From Agrococcus sp. Marseille-P2731 (lineage in GTDB: Bacteria; Actinomycetota; Actinomycetes; Actinomycetales; Microbacteriaceae): 64,000 nucleotides of DNA. Every line of letters begins with the position of its first letter. The first letter of the stretch is position 1. The notes beneath the pieces were generated by a model. That model saw only the letters and a list, made by a program, of their open reading frames with translations. It was not told the origin of the DNA and did no database searches. Below are positions 28,751 to 37,891 of the stretch, one piece after another. The position numbers were made by a program, and so were the translations under genes. The stretch is from positions 496,001 to 560,000 of the forward strand of contig NZ_FPEG01000003.1 in the NCBI RefSeq assembly GCF_900117395.1. The letters run 5' to 3'.

Positions 28751-28830
28751 GCAGGTTGGACTTGGAAGAGGAAGTTCTCCCACCGTCCGTCGGCCACAGC
28801 GAGCCGGCGCCAGTAGCAAGGGGGTCCAGC

Positions 28831-29037
28831 ATGGGTCGTGGTCGCCAGAAGGCAAAGCACACGAAGATCGCGCGTGAGCTGAAGTCGTTCAGCCCTGACG
28901 TGAACTACAACGCGCTCCAGGCAGAGCTGGGCGGTGCGGATAGCTCCGTCGAGATCGACAAGTGGGCCGACTACGCCGGCTACGACGCCGAGAGCGACGA
29001 CTACGCTGACGAGTACCAGACGGGCCGCACCGCCTGA
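28831..29037 (+). CDS. DUF3073 domain-containing protein
   Basis: This 68-residue actinobacterial protein starts with the conserved basic MGRGRQKAKHTKIARELKSFSPDVNYNALQAELGG and ends in an acidic tail (WADYAGYDAESDDYADEY). Its function is unknown. In many Actinobacteria it sits next to purM/purF. Here it is about 2.8 kb from purM, separated by sdaA and two small membrane-protein genes. The ATG at 28831 is preceded by AAGGGGG; longer in-frame openings upstream lack the family sequence. Confidence 0.88.
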   Translation: MGRGRQKAKHTKIARELKSFSPDVNYNALQAELGGADSSVEIDKWADYAGYDAESDDYADEYQTGRTA

Positions 29038-29088
29038 GCTGACACGATCGGCTTCAGGCGCTCAGAGCAGCGAAGGAGCTGATCGTTC

Positions 29089-30579
29089 GTGACCTCGCAC
29101 GCCATCACCAACGGCAAGAGGGTCGAGCCGACCGAGGTCGGCAGCCACGCCACCGCCACCGCGCCGGTCTTCGAATCGCTGTCGGTGCTCGACCTGTTCA
29201 AGATCGGCATCGGCCCTTCGTCGTCGCACACCGTCGGGCCGATGCGCGCCGCCCTCGACTTCGTCGGGCAGCTCGACGCCACGGGCAGGTTCGACGACGC
29301 CGTCCGGCTGCGGGTCGACCTGCTCGGCTCGCTGGGCGCCACGGGCTCCGGGCACGGCACCGACACCGCCATCATCCTGGGCCTCTCGGGGCTCGCGCCC
29401 GACACGGTCGAGACCGAGCAGATCGCCGCGACGCTCCAGGCAGTGCGCTCCTCCGGCGAGCTCTCCCTCGGCGGTCGCACGCCCATCCCCTTCGACGAGG
29501 CGAAGGTGTTCGTGTTCCGGCCGCTCACCGTGCGCCGCGAGCACCCGAACGCGCTTCGCATCACGGCCTACGACGCATCCGACGACGTCGTCGCGACGGC
29601 CGGCTACTACTCGATCGGCGGCGGCTTCGTCATGCGGCACGACGCGGGCGACGTGCTCTCCCCCGTGCCCGCGCCAGCCGCGCAGGCGCATCCTGTCGCG
29701 CATCCGTTCACCAACGGCGACCAGCTGGTCGCCCTGTGCCGCGAGACCGGTCTCTCGGTCGCCGAGCTGATGCTCGAGAACGAGACGGCCTGGCGCTCGC
29801 GGGAGGAGACCGTCGCGCAGCTCGAGCGCATCTGGGTGGTGATGCAGGAGTGCGTCGCGCACGGCATCGAGACGCCCGGGATCCTGCCGGGCGGGCTCGA
29901 CGTGAAGCGGCGCTCGAAGGAGTGGCACGCGAAGCTGCTCGAGCGCGATGCCGCACCGAAGGCCGGCAGGCCCGACCTGCTCGAGGGCATGGAGTGGGTC
30001 AACCTCTATGCGCTCGCCGTCAACGAGGAGAACGCCGCGGGCGCGCGCGTGGTCACCGCGCCCACGAACGGCGCAGCCGGCATCATCCCGGCGGTCATGC
30101 ACTACGCCGACCGCTTCGCGAACTGCGCCGAGGACGAGCTGCCGTGGCAGGTGCGGTTCCTGCTCGTGGCGGGCGCCATCGGCATCATCATCAAGTCGAA
30201 CGCCTCCATCTCGGGCGCCGAGGTCGGCTGCCAGGGCGAGGTCGGTTCGGCGTGCGCGATGGCCGCAGCGGGCTTCGCCGCGGTGCTGGGCGCGACGCCC
30301 GAGCAGATCGAGAACGCCGCGGAGATCGGCATCGAGCACAACCTCGGCCTCACGTGCGACCCGATCAAGGGTCTCGTGCAGATCCCCTGCATCGAGCGCA
30401 ACGCGATGGCGAGCGTCAAGGCCATCAACGCCGCGCGCATGGCGAAGCAGGGCGACGGCACGCACTACGTCTCGCTCGACACCGCGGTCGAGACGATGCG
30501 GCGCACGGGCGCCGACATGAGCGACAAGTACAAGGAGACGGCGCTCGGCGGCCTGGCGGTCGCCTACATCGAGTGCTGA
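29089..30579 (+). CDS. sdaA: L-serine ammonia-lyase (iron-sulfur dependent, single chain)
   Basis: The 496-residue enzyme converts L-serine to pyruvate and ammonia. The N-terminal beta domain has [16 protein letters not shown]. The C-terminal alpha domain has the cluster cysteines in [13 protein letters not shown] and [17 protein letters not shown], which hold a 4Fe-4S cluster in this family. The start is GTG with GAAGGAG about 10 nt upstream; the first 30 residues are a non-conserved extension. A good terminator hairpin follows at 30633. Confidence 0.94.
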   Translation: MTSHAITNGKRVEPTEVGSHATATAPVFESLSVLDLFKIGIGPSSSHTVGPMRAALDFVGQLDATGRFDDAVRLRVDLLGSLGATGSGHGTDTAIILGLSGLAPDTVETEQIAATLQAVRSSGELSLGGRTPIPFDEAKVFVFRPLTVRREHPNALRITAYDASDDVVATAGYYSIGGGFVMRHDAGDVLSPVPAPAAQAHPVAHPFTNGDQLVALCRETGLSVAELMLENETAWRSREETVAQLERIWVVMQECVAHGIETPGILPGGLDVKRRSKEWHAKLLERDAAPKAGRPDLLEGMEWVNLYALAVNEENAAGARVVTAPTNGAAGIIPAVMHYADRFANCAEDELPWQVRFLLVAGAIGIIIKSNASISGAEVGCQGEVGSACAMAAAGFAAVLGATPEQIENAAEIGIEHNLGLTCDPIKGLVQIPCIERNAMASVKAINAARMAKQGDGTHYVSLDTAVETMRRTGADMSDKYKETALGGLAVAYIEC

Positions 30580-30632
30580 GGCATGCGGCGGTCACGCCCG
30601 CCCACAGCCTGCGCTCGTGCCGGAGACGACGA

Positions 30633-30656
30633 ACGGCCCGCCTCTCGGCGGGCCGT
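30633..30656. terminator. Terminator hairpin between sdaA and the convergent membrane-protein gene
   Basis: ACGGCCCGCC and GGCGGGCCGT form a perfect 10-bp stem around the loop TCTC. Confidence 0.85.
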
Positions 30657-30682
30657 CCTGGCCTTCGCGGGGTTCGCGCGGC

Positions 30683-31045
30683 TCAGTAGCCGTAGCTCGA
30701 GGCGAACGCGGCGATGATGATGATCGGCACCACGATGGTCCAGAACACGATGTTCCAGATGAAGCCGAGGATCGAGAGCACGAGGCCCCAGATCGCCATC
30801 GTCTTGGCAGCGGGCTCCTTGGCGAGGCCGATGCCGGAGAGCACGGCGCCGGCGATCGCGTTGAGGAACAGCGGCAGGATGATGCTGGAGATGCCGAGGA
30901 TGAGGCCCCACAGCGAGAGCGTCTTGCTCGTCGACGCGGGCGCGCCGTAGCCGCCGTAGGACTGGTCGGTGGGCTGGTAGGCCTGGTAGCCGGCCGCGGG
31001 CTGCGCGGGCTGCTGAGCGGGCTGCTCCGGGGGCATGTAGGTCAT
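30683..31045 (-). CDS. DUF4190-like small membrane protein
   Basis: The 120-residue protein has a Gln/Pro/Tyr-rich N-terminus (about 1-42) and two hydrophobic segments (about 45-70 and 85-115) joined by GIGLAKEPAAKTMAIWG. The layout resembles DUF4190-type proteins; the function is unknown. The start has AGGAC 5 nt upstream. The next gene on the same strand encodes a similar protein, so the two may be paralogues. Confidence 0.7.
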   Translation of the reverse strand: MTYMPPEQPAQQPAQPAAGYQAYQPTDQSYGGYGAPASTSKTLSLWGLILGISSIILPLFLNAIAGAVLSGIGLAKEPAAKTMAIWGLVLSILGFIWNIVFWTIVVPIIIIAAFASSYGY

Positions 31046-31151
31046 GGGGTGTCCTCGCGTGATGGGATGCGGGTGCAGGGGACGCGAGCGCGTCGCCCAC
31101 AGCCTATTGGCAAGCGCCCCGCGGGCGCGCGCGAGCGCGAGCGGCGTCAGC

Positions 31152-31667
31152 TCAGGAGAGCGCGCCGAAGAGCATCGCCCCGAAGAAGGCGCCGAACGGC
31201 AGCAGGTACACGAGCAGCACCAGCAGCAGCCCGAGGGCGGAGCAGACCGTGCCGATCATCGCCATCACCCGCCCGGCGGGCTCGCGCCTGAGCGCGACGA
31301 GGCCGAAGACGACACCGAGCACGGGCACCACCACCAGGAGCCACGCGAACAGCACCGAGCACAGCCCCAGCACGAGCGCCGTGATGGACAGGCCCCGCGC
31401 CGGCTGAGCGATGTACGCATAGGTGGGCGCCTGATAGACGGGCATGCCGTAGGGCATGACCTGCGACGCTTGGGCGGCCGCGGGGTGGATCAGCGGTGCA
31501 TCGCGGCCGTCGAAGGCTGCGGTCTGCGGTGGCGCGTAGCGCTGAGGCGCTGGCGCCGGGGCGTACCTCGCAGGGTGCTGCGCGGGCGCTGATCCTTGCC
31601 GCGCGCCATGCGCCTGCGGCCGAGTCTCGTGCTCACGCGGCCGGAATCGGTCGGGATCCGAGGGCAT
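31152..31667 (-). CDS. DUF4190-like membrane protein with Pro/Ala-rich N-terminus
   Basis: The 171-residue protein has a disordered Pro/Ala/Gln/Tyr-rich region (about 1-90) and two hydrophobic segments (about 95-120 and 140-165) joined by GLVALRREPAGRVMAMIG. This matches the architecture of its downstream neighbour. AAGGAGGTGGC (31671-31681) is a near-perfect ribosome-binding site that fixes the start at 31667 rather than the in-frame 31751. Function unknown. Confidence 0.72.
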   Translation of the reverse strand: MPSDPDRFRPREHETRPQAHGARQGSAPAQHPARYAPAPAPQRYAPPQTAAFDGRDAPLIHPAAAQASQVMPYGMPVYQAPTYAYIAQPARGLSITALVLGLCSVLFAWLLVVVPVLGVVFGLVALRREPAGRVMAMIGTVCSALGLLLVLLVYLLPFGAFFGAMLFGALS

Positions 31668-31805
31668 CCCGCCACCTCCTTCGCGATCGAGACGCACCGT
31701 GCACCGGGGCGCCCAAGCTCGTGCCACCGTACGCCGCTGGCGTCGGCGCAACCTGGACGCGGGCGGGCAATCTCCGGTACGCCGCCTCCGTGACCCACTG
31801 CCGCA

Positions 31806-32900
31806 TCAGCGATAGTGGCCCGTCAGTCGCACGGCGCCGCCGTCGACGCCCTTGGCGCCCTGCACCCAGCCCTGTCCGCCGCCGAGGGCTTGCGCCCGCG
31901 CGACGCTGCCCACCGCGAACGCCGGGATCCCCGCCTGCTCGCTGCGCGCGATCACGGCATCGGCATCGGCGGCGTCGACGACCGCGAGCATGCCGAGGCC
32001 GAGGTTCCACGTGCCCTCGGCCTCCGTGAGCGGGAAGCCGCCGAGCGCCGCGAGCGCCGCGAAGACCTCCGGCACCTGCCAGCCGGCGCGATCGATCTCG
32101 ACGGCGGAGCCCTGCGGCAGCACGCGCGCGAGGTTCGCCGCGATGCCACCACCGGTCACGTGCGAGATCGAGCGGATGCCGAGGCCGGCATCGAGCATGC
32201 CGAGCAGCGGGAGCGTGTACAGCCGGGTCGGCTCGAGCAGCGCCTCTGCGGCGATGCCGCCGAGCTCGTCGACCCGGTCCGTGAGCGCGATGCCGCGCTC
32301 GGCGAGCACGTGGCGCACGAGGGAGAAGCCGTTCGAGTGCAGCCCGGAGGACGCCATGGCGACCACGACGTCACCGGTCCCCACGCGCTCGGCGCCCAGC
32401 ACCGCATCCGCCTCGACCACACCGACGGCGGCACCGGCGACGTCGTAGTCGTCGGGTTCCATCACGCCCGGGTGCTCGGCGGTCTCGCCGCCGACGAGCG
32501 CGGTGCCCGTGGCCTCGCAGGCCTCGGCGATGCCGCGCACGATGTCGGCGATGCGCTCGGGCACCACGCGGCCCGTGGCGATGTAGTCGGTCATGAACAG
32601 CGGCTTCGCGCCGACCACGACGATGTCGTCGACGACCATGCCGACGAGGTCCTGCCCGATGGTGTCGTGCTTGTCGATCGCCTGCGCGAGCGCGATCTTC
32701 GTGCCGACGCCATCGGTCGAGGTCGCGAGCAGCGGTTTCCTGTACGTGCCGACCGCCGAGAGGTCGAACAGTCCGGCGAAGCCGCCGAAGCCGCCCAGCA
32801 CCCCTGGGCCGTGCGTGCGCGAGACCGCGGCCTTCATGAGCTCCACAGCGCGGTCGCCCGCCCCGGTGTCGACGCCGGCGGACGCATACGGATCGGTCAT
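31806..32900 (-). CDS. purM: Phosphoribosylformylglycinamidine cyclo-ligase (AIR synthetase)
   Basis: The 364-residue PurM carries out step 5 of purine synthesis, ATP-dependent ring closure of FGAM to AIR. It has the family sequence YASAGVDTGAGDRAVELMK at the N-terminus, DGVGTKIALAQ, DDIVVVGAKPLFMTDYIATG, GGETAEHPG and HVTGGGIAANLARVLP. The length is normal. It is leaderless: TAGCCT precedes the ATG by 6 nt. It is not adjacent to purF as in many relatives; tdh, kbl and an SDR lie between, and purF is on the opposite strand. Confidence 0.95.
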   Translation of the reverse strand: MTDPYASAGVDTGAGDRAVELMKAAVSRTHGPGVLGGFGGFAGLFDLSAVGTYRKPLLATSTDGVGTKIALAQAIDKHDTIGQDLVGMVVDDIVVVGAKPLFMTDYIATGRVVPERIADIVRGIAEACEATGTALVGGETAEHPGVMEPDDYDVAGAAVGVVEADAVLGAERVGTGDVVVAMASSGLHSNGFSLVRHVLAERGIALTDRVDELGGIAAEALLEPTRLYTLPLLGMLDAGLGIRSISHVTGGGIAANLARVLPQGSAVEIDRAGWQVPEVFAALAALGGFPLTEAEGTWNLGLGMLAVVDAADADAVIARSEQAGIPAFAVGSVARAQALGGGQGWVQGAKGVDGGAVRLTGHYR

Positions 32901-32906
32901 GCCTCC

Positions 32907-32912
32907 AGGCTA
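32907..32912 (-). promoter_or_regulatory. -10 hexamer TAGCCT, leaderless promoter of purM
   Basis: On the minus strand TAGCCT is followed by GGAGGC and the ATG at 32900. Confidence 0.5.
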
Positions 32913-33016
32913 CCGAGCGCGACGTGCGCTCCGGTGCCGCGCCCCGGCCCTGCGCGGACAGCGCCAGATGGCAGGATGGGCCACGGCACACCCACCCACT
33001 GTCGATGGAGACGTCC

Positions 33017-34060
33017 ATGCACGCACTCGTGACCCGAGGCACGCCAGGACTCGAGCTGGTCGAGATCCCCGAGCCCGAGACGCCGCCCGGGCACGTGAAG
33101 GTGCGCGTGCTGCGCGCCGGCATCTGCGGCACCGACCTCCACATCGATGCCTGGGATGCGTGGGCGCAGTCGGCGGTGCAGCCGGGCGTGACCGTCGGGC
33201 ACGAGTTCTGCGGCGAGATCGTGGAGATCGGCGAGGGCGTCACCGACTTCGCCGTCGGGCAGCTCATGAGCGGCGAGGGCCACGTCGTCTGCGGCCACTG
33301 CCGCAACTGCCGCGCCGGGCGACGCCACCTCTGCATCCGCACCTCGAACCTGGGCGTGCAGCGCGACGGCTGCTTCGCCGAGCTCGTCGTCATCCCGGCC
33401 TCGAACGTCTGGGTGCACCCGGGCGTGACGGCTGCGAGCGCCACCGAGCAGCAGCTCGACGTCTTCGGCATCTACGACCCCTTCGGCAACGCGGTGCACA
33501 CGGCACTCAAGTTCCCGGTGATCGGCGAGGATGTGCTCGTCACCGGTGCCGGCCCGATCGGCCTGATGGCGGCGATGGTCGCGCGGCACGCGGGCGCCCG
33601 CCACATCGTGATCACCGATCTCGCGCAGGCGCGCCTCGAGCTCGCCCGCTCGCTCGGCTTCCGCGCGCTCGACCCGCGCGAGGAGGACCTGGCGGCCGTG
33701 CAGCGCGAGCTGGGCATGACCGAGGGGTTCGACGTCGCGCTCGAGATGTCGGGAGCGCCCGCGGCGCTCGTCGGCATCATCGAGAACCTCAACTTCGGCG
33801 GCCGGATGGCGATGCTCGGGCTGCCGTCAGCGCCCATCGAGCTCGACTTCGGCAAGGTCGTCTCGCACATGCTCACGATCCAGGGCATCTACGGTCGCGA
33901 GATGTTCGAGACCTGGTACGCCATGGCCGCGATGGCCCAGACGGGCCTCGACGTCTCCCCCGTCATCACCGACCGCTTCGCGTTCTCCGACTGGGAGCGC
34001 GCCTTCGACCGGGCCCGCGCGGGCAGCGCCGGCAAGGTCATCCTCGACTTCACCCGCTAA
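33017..34060 (+). CDS. tdh: L-threonine 3-dehydrogenase
   Basis: The 347-residue zinc-dependent medium-chain dehydrogenase oxidises threonine to 2-amino-3-ketobutyrate. It has catalytic zinc residues in CGTDLHID and GHEFCGE, four structural-zinc cysteines in [15 protein letters not shown], the NAD motif [10 protein letters not shown], and [23 protein letters not shown] 33017 is preceded by GGAG at 6 nt; an ATG at 33005 is less likely. It lies 10 nt upstream of kbl, with which it forms the two-step threonine-to-glycine pathway. Confidence 0.95.
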   Translation: MHALVTRGTPGLELVEIPEPETPPGHVKVRVLRAGICGTDLHIDAWDAWAQSAVQPGVTVGHEFCGEIVEIGEGVTDFAVGQLMSGEGHVVCGHCRNCRAGRRHLCIRTSNLGVQRDGCFAELVVIPASNVWVHPGVTAASATEQQLDVFGIYDPFGNAVHTALKFPVIGEDVLVTGAGPIGLMAAMVARHAGARHIVITDLAQARLELARSLGFRALDPREEDLAAVQRELGMTEGFDVALEMSGAPAALVGIIENLNFGGRMAMLGLPSAPIELDFGKVVSHMLTIQGIYGREMFETWYAMAAMAQTGLDVSPVITDRFAFSDWERAFDRARAGSAGKVILDFTR

Positions 34061-34070
34061 AGGAGACCCC

Positions 34071-35249
34071 GTGTTCTCGATCAAAGACTCCCTCGCCGAC
34101 GAGCTCGCCGAGATCGAGGCCGCAGGCCTCACCAAGCGCGAGCGCGCCATCGACTCGCCGCAGGCCGCCACCGTCGTCGCTGGCGGGCGCGAGGTGCTCA
34201 ACTTCTGCTCCAACAACTACCTGGGGCTCGCCGATCACCCCGAGATCGTCGCCGCAGCGAAGGCCGCGCTCGACGACTGGGGCTTCGGCATGGCCTCGGT
34301 GCGCTTCATCTGCGGCACGCAGACGCAGCACCTCGAGCTCGAGTCGCGGCTGGCGTCGTTCCTCGGCCAGGAGGCCTGCATCCTCTACTCGTCGTGCTTC
34401 GACGCGAACGGCGGGCTGTTCGAGACGCTGCTCGGCCCCGACGACGCCGTGATCTCGGACGCGCTGAACCACGCCTCGATCATCGACGGCATCCGGCTGT
34501 CGAAGGCGGCGCGCCACCGCTACGCGAACCGCGACATGGCAGAGCTCGAGGCGCGCCTGCAGGACGCAGCCGGCGCCCGGCGCCGCCTGATCGTCACCGA
34601 CGGCGTGTTCTCGATGGACGGCTACCTCGCACCCCTCGAGGCCATCTGCGACCTGGCCGAGCGCTACGACGCCATGGTCATGGTCGACGACTCGCACGCG
34701 GTCGGCTTCACCGGGCCGTCTGGCGCTGGCACCCCAGAGCACGCGGGCGTGCAGGATCGCGTCGACATCATCTCCGGCACGCTCGGCAAGGCGCTCGGCG
34801 GCGCCTCCGGCGGCTACATCGCCGCCCGCGCCGAGATCGTCGACCTGCTGCGCCAGCGCTCGCGCCCCTACCTCTTCTCCAACGCGCTCGCCCCCTCCGT
34901 GGTCGCCGGTTCGCTCAAGGCGCTCGACCTCGTCGAGGGCGCTGGCGAGCTGCGCGAGCAGCTGCAGCGCAACACGGCGCGATTCCGCGTCGGCATGGAG
35001 GAGGCAGGCTTCGAGCTGCTGCCCGGCGAGCACCCAATCACGGCAGTCATGTTCCACGACGCGCGGCTCGCTGCAGACATGGCGGATGCGATGCTCGCCG
35101 AGGGTGTCTACGTCACCGCGTTCTCGTTCCCCGTCGTGCCCCGCGGCGAGGCGCGCATCCGCGTGCAGCTCTCGGCGGCGCACTCGGACGCCGACGTAGA
35201 CCGCGCGGTCGCCGCCTTCGCGGCGTCCCGCGAGCGCGTCGCGGGCTGA
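34071..35249 (+). CDS. kbl: Glycine C-acetyltransferase (2-amino-3-ketobutyrate CoA ligase)
   Basis: The 392-residue PLP enzyme of the alpha-oxoamine synthase family splits 2-amino-3-ketobutyrate with CoA to glycine and acetyl-CoA. Visible motifs are [30 protein letters not shown] and the PLP-lysine region [15 protein letters not shown]. The start is GTG with AAAGGAG about 5 nt upstream. It forms an operon with tdh; the glycine made could feed PurD and one-carbon metabolism. A hairpin terminator follows at 35274. Confidence 0.95.
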   Translation: MFSIKDSLADELAEIEAAGLTKRERAIDSPQAATVVAGGREVLNFCSNNYLGLADHPEIVAAAKAALDDWGFGMASVRFICGTQTQHLELESRLASFLGQEACILYSSCFDANGGLFETLLGPDDAVISDALNHASIIDGIRLSKAARHRYANRDMAELEARLQDAAGARRRLIVTDGVFSMDGYLAPLEAICDLAERYDAMVMVDDSHAVGFTGPSGAGTPEHAGVQDRVDIISGTLGKALGGASGGYIAARAEIVDLLRQRSRPYLFSNALAPSVVAGSLKALDLVEGAGELREQLQRNTARFRVGMEEAGFELLPGEHPITAVMFHDARLAADMADAMLAEGVYVTAFSFPVVPRGEARIRVQLSAAHSDADVDRAVAAFAASRERVAG

Positions 35250-35273
35250 GCACACCCCCGCCCGCAGCGAAGC

Positions 35274-35331
35274 GGACCCCTTCCACCGGCAGGGACATGG
35301 TGCACCGGGTCGTGCTGGGTGGAAGGGGTCC
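35274..35331 (+). terminator. Hairpin downstream of kbl
   Basis: GGACCCCTTCCACC (35274-35287) is exactly inverted at 35318-35331 around a 30-nt loop, and flanking GAAGC extends the stem. Confidence 0.65.
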
Positions 35332-35420
35332 TGCTTCCGCGCTCGCGCTCGCGGCGTGCTGAGCGCGGGGTCTCGTGACGCGTGCGACTGCGTCGCGCGC
35401 TCCTCGACCTGCAGTCCTGC

Positions 35421-35451
35421 GGGCTCGACGCGGCTGCGCCGCATCGAGCCC
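35421..35451 (-). terminator. Hairpin downstream of the SDR gene
   Basis: GGGCTCGA pairs with TCGAGCCC and GCGGC with GCCGC, with one mismatch and a 3-nt loop. It starts 9 nt after the SDR stop codon. Confidence 0.6.
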
Positions 35452-35459
35452 TCCGGACT

Positions 35460-36320
35460 CTAGAAGACCGGCTTGCCGCCCGTGACGCCGAGCACGGTGC
35501 CCGAGACGTAGCTCGCCTCGTCGCTCGCGAGGTAGACGAACGCTGTCGCCACCTCGATCGGCTGGCCGGGGCGGCCGAGCGGCGCGTTCATGCCGAAGTC
35601 CTTCACGCTCGGCTTCGTCGTCGGCTGCAGCGGGGTCCAGATCGGCCCCGGCGCCACGGCGTTCACGCGGATGCCGCGCTCACCGAGCTGGGCGGCGAGG
35701 TTGACGGTGAAGTTGTTGATCGCGGCCTTCGTCGACGCGTAGTCGAGCAGCGTCTCCGAGGGCTCGAAGGCCTGGATCGACGAGCAGTTGATGATGCTCG
35801 CGCCCTCCGCGAGGTGCGGCAGCACCGCGCGCGTGAGGTTGAACATCGCGAAGATGTTGGTCTCGTAGGTCTGCCGCAGCTGCTCGTCGGTGATGTCGTC
35901 GAGCGAGTCCTGCGCCATCTGGTAACCCGCGTTGTTGACGAGCACGTCGAGGCCGCCGAGCTCCTCGATGGCCTTCGCCGCGAGCTCGCGGTTCGCCTCG
36001 TCGGTGCGCTGGTCGCACGGCACGGCCACGCAGCGCCGGCCCGCCGCCTCGACCTGGCGGCACGTCTCGTCGGCGTCGTCCTGCTCGGCGGGCAGGTAGG
36101 CGATAGCGACGTCGGCGCCCTCCTTCGCGAAGGCGATCGCGGTGGCGCGACCGATGCCGGAGTCGCCGCCGGTGATCAGCGCGCGCTTGCCCTCGAGGCG
36201 CCCGCGGCCCGTGTAGCTCGTCTCGCCGTGATCGGGCACCGGCTGCAGCTCGTCGGTGCGGCCCGGCCACTCCTGCGACTGCTCGGGCAGGTTCTTGATG
36301 GATTCGGTGTCGGGGTTCAT
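35460..36320 (-). CDS. SDR family oxidoreductase (YghA/GSP39-like)
   Basis: The 286-residue protein has an N-terminal extension (about 1-45, EWPGRTDELQPVPDHGETSYTGRGRL) characteristic of the YghA/general-stress-protein-39 subgroup. The classical SDR fold follows, with cofactor motif TGGDSGIGRATA, NNAGYQ, catalytic Ser in NCSSIQ and YASTK. A stress-related NAD(P)-dependent alcohol or aldehyde reductase role is inferred. The start at 36320 has GGGGGA just upstream; a GTG three codons earlier is possible. Confidence 0.87.
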   Translation of the reverse strand: MNPDTESIKNLPEQSQEWPGRTDELQPVPDHGETSYTGRGRLEGKRALITGGDSGIGRATAIAFAKEGADVAIAYLPAEQDDADETCRQVEAAGRRCVAVPCDQRTDEANRELAAKAIEELGGLDVLVNNAGYQMAQDSLDDITDEQLRQTYETNIFAMFNLTRAVLPHLAEGASIINCSSIQAFEPSETLLDYASTKAAINNFTVNLAAQLGERGIRVNAVAPGPIWTPLQPTTKPSVKDFGMNAPLGRPGQPIEVATAFVYLASDEASYVSGTVLGVTGGKPVF

Positions 36321-36393
36321 GTCCCCCACCCTGCTCCCGGTTGCTGGATGTCCCGTGGGTGACCCCCGGCATCCGCCACCGCCCGTCGGTCGA

Positions 36394-36399
36394 TAGGCT
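36394..36399 (+). promoter_or_regulatory. -10 hexamer TAGGCT upstream of purF
   Basis: TAGGCT lies 34 nt before the GTG start of purF. The short leader contains GAAGGAG (36420-36426), so this purine gene is leadered, unlike purM and purD. Confidence 0.45.
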
Positions 36400-36433
36400 T
36401 GGTCGTCAGCCCCGCGACAGAAGGAGCTCGCCC

Positions 36434-37891
36434 GTGTGCGGCATCGTCGGCATCGTCTCCGACTCGAGCGTCAACCAGCAGGTCTACGACGCCTTGGCCC
36501 TGCTGCAGCATCGAGGGCAGGACTCCACGGGCATAGCAACCGCGCAGGATCGCTCGATCCACGTGCGGAAGGCCAAGGGGCAGGTGCGCGAGGCGTTCCG
36601 CACGCGCGACATGCGCGCGCTGCTGGGCGACATCGGCCTCGGACACGTGCGCTACGCCACGCGCGGAGAGGCCGAGAACGAGCTGGAGGCGCAGCCGTTC
36701 TACGTGAACGCCCCCTACGGCATCGTGCTCGTCCACAACGGCAACCTCACGAACTCGCGCGAGCTCGAGCAGGAGCTCGCGACCGTCGACCACCGCCACG
36801 TGAACACCGGCAGCGACACCGAGATGCTCGTCAACGTGCTCGGCTCCGAGCTGCAGACGCTCGTCGCTTCCGGCGCGCTCGACGCCGACCGCGTCTTCAG
36901 CGCCGTGCGCCGCGTGCACGAGCGCGTGCGGGGCTCCTACGGCGTGATCGCGCTCATCGCCGGCCACGGCATGCTCGCCTTCCGCGACCCCTACGGCATC
37001 CGCCCCCTCGTGCTCGGCTCGCGCCGCAGCACCAAGGGCCACACCGAGTGGATGGTCGCGAGCGAGTCGGTCGCGCTGACGGGCTCCGGCTTCACCCTCG
37101 AGCGCGACGTGCGCCCGGGCGAGGCGATCTTCATCGCGCCCGACGGCGAGCTGATCGCCGAGATGACGCACGAGAGCCCCGTGCTGCTGCCCTGCTCGTT
37201 CGAGTACGTCTACCTCGCCCGACCTGACTCGGTGATGAACGGCATCAACGTCTACGAGTCGCGGCTGCGCATGGGCGAGCGCCTCGCGGACACCATCGCG
37301 CAGTACACGCCCTCCGGCAGCATCGACGTCGTCATGCCGATCCCCGACTCGTCGCGACCCGCGGCGATGGAGGTCGCCCGCCGGCTCGGCATCGAGTACC
37401 GCGAGGGCTTCTACAAGAACCGCTACGTCGGCCGCACGTTCATCATGCCGGGGCAGGCGACCCGCAAGAAGTCGGTGCGGCAGAAGCTGAACGCGCTCGA
37501 GAGCGAGTTCCGCGGCAAGAACGTGCTGGTCGTCGACGACTCGATCGTGCGCGGGACGACGAGCCGCGAGATCGTCGAGATGATGCGCGCGGTCGGCACG
37601 AACTCGGTCACCTTCACGTCGGCGGCGCCGCCGGTGCGCTACCCGCACGTCTACGGCATCAACATGCCCTCGCGGTCCGAGCTCATCGCATCCGGACGCA
37701 CGATCCCCGAGGTCAACGCGCAGCTGGGCAGCGACTTCCTGGTCTACCAGGAGGTCGAGGACCTGCAGGAGGCGATCATCGGCGGCACCGACATCACCGG
37801 CCTCGACATGTCGTGCTTCACGGGCGAGTACGTGACCGGGGATGTCAGCCCCGAGTACCTCGAGTGGGTCGAGCGCACCCAGCTGAGCTAG
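36434..37891 (+). CDS. purF: Amidophosphoribosyltransferase
   Basis: The 485-residue PurF carries out the first committed step of purine synthesis, PRPP plus glutamine to phosphoribosylamine. The start is GTG, so Cys2 (sequence fM-CGIVGIV) becomes the N-terminal glutaminase nucleophile with no propeptide. QHRGQDSTGI and HNGNLTN belong to the glutaminase domain; VLVVDDSIVRGTT is the PRPP loop. At the iron-sulfur positions known from Bacillus PurF I see Cys (LPCSFEY), His (YPHVYG), Asp and Cys (LDMSCFTGEY). Its stop codon overlaps the convergent gene's stop (CTAG). Confidence 0.95.
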   Translation: MCGIVGIVSDSSVNQQVYDALALLQHRGQDSTGIATAQDRSIHVRKAKGQVREAFRTRDMRALLGDIGLGHVRYATRGEAENELEAQPFYVNAPYGIVLVHNGNLTNSRELEQELATVDHRHVNTGSDTEMLVNVLGSELQTLVASGALDADRVFSAVRRVHERVRGSYGVIALIAGHGMLAFRDPYGIRPLVLGSRRSTKGHTEWMVASESVALTGSGFTLERDVRPGEAIFIAPDGELIAEMTHESPVLLPCSFEYVYLARPDSVMNGINVYESRLRMGERLADTIAQYTPSGSIDVVMPIPDSSRPAAMEVARRLGIEYREGFYKNRYVGRTFIMPGQATRKKSVRQKLNALESEFRGKNVLVVDDSIVRGTTSREIVEMMRAVGTNSVTFTSAAPPVRYPHVYGINMPSRSELIASGRTIPEVNAQLGSDFLVYQEVEDLQEAIIGGTDITGLDMSCFTGEYVTGDVSPEYLEWVERTQLS

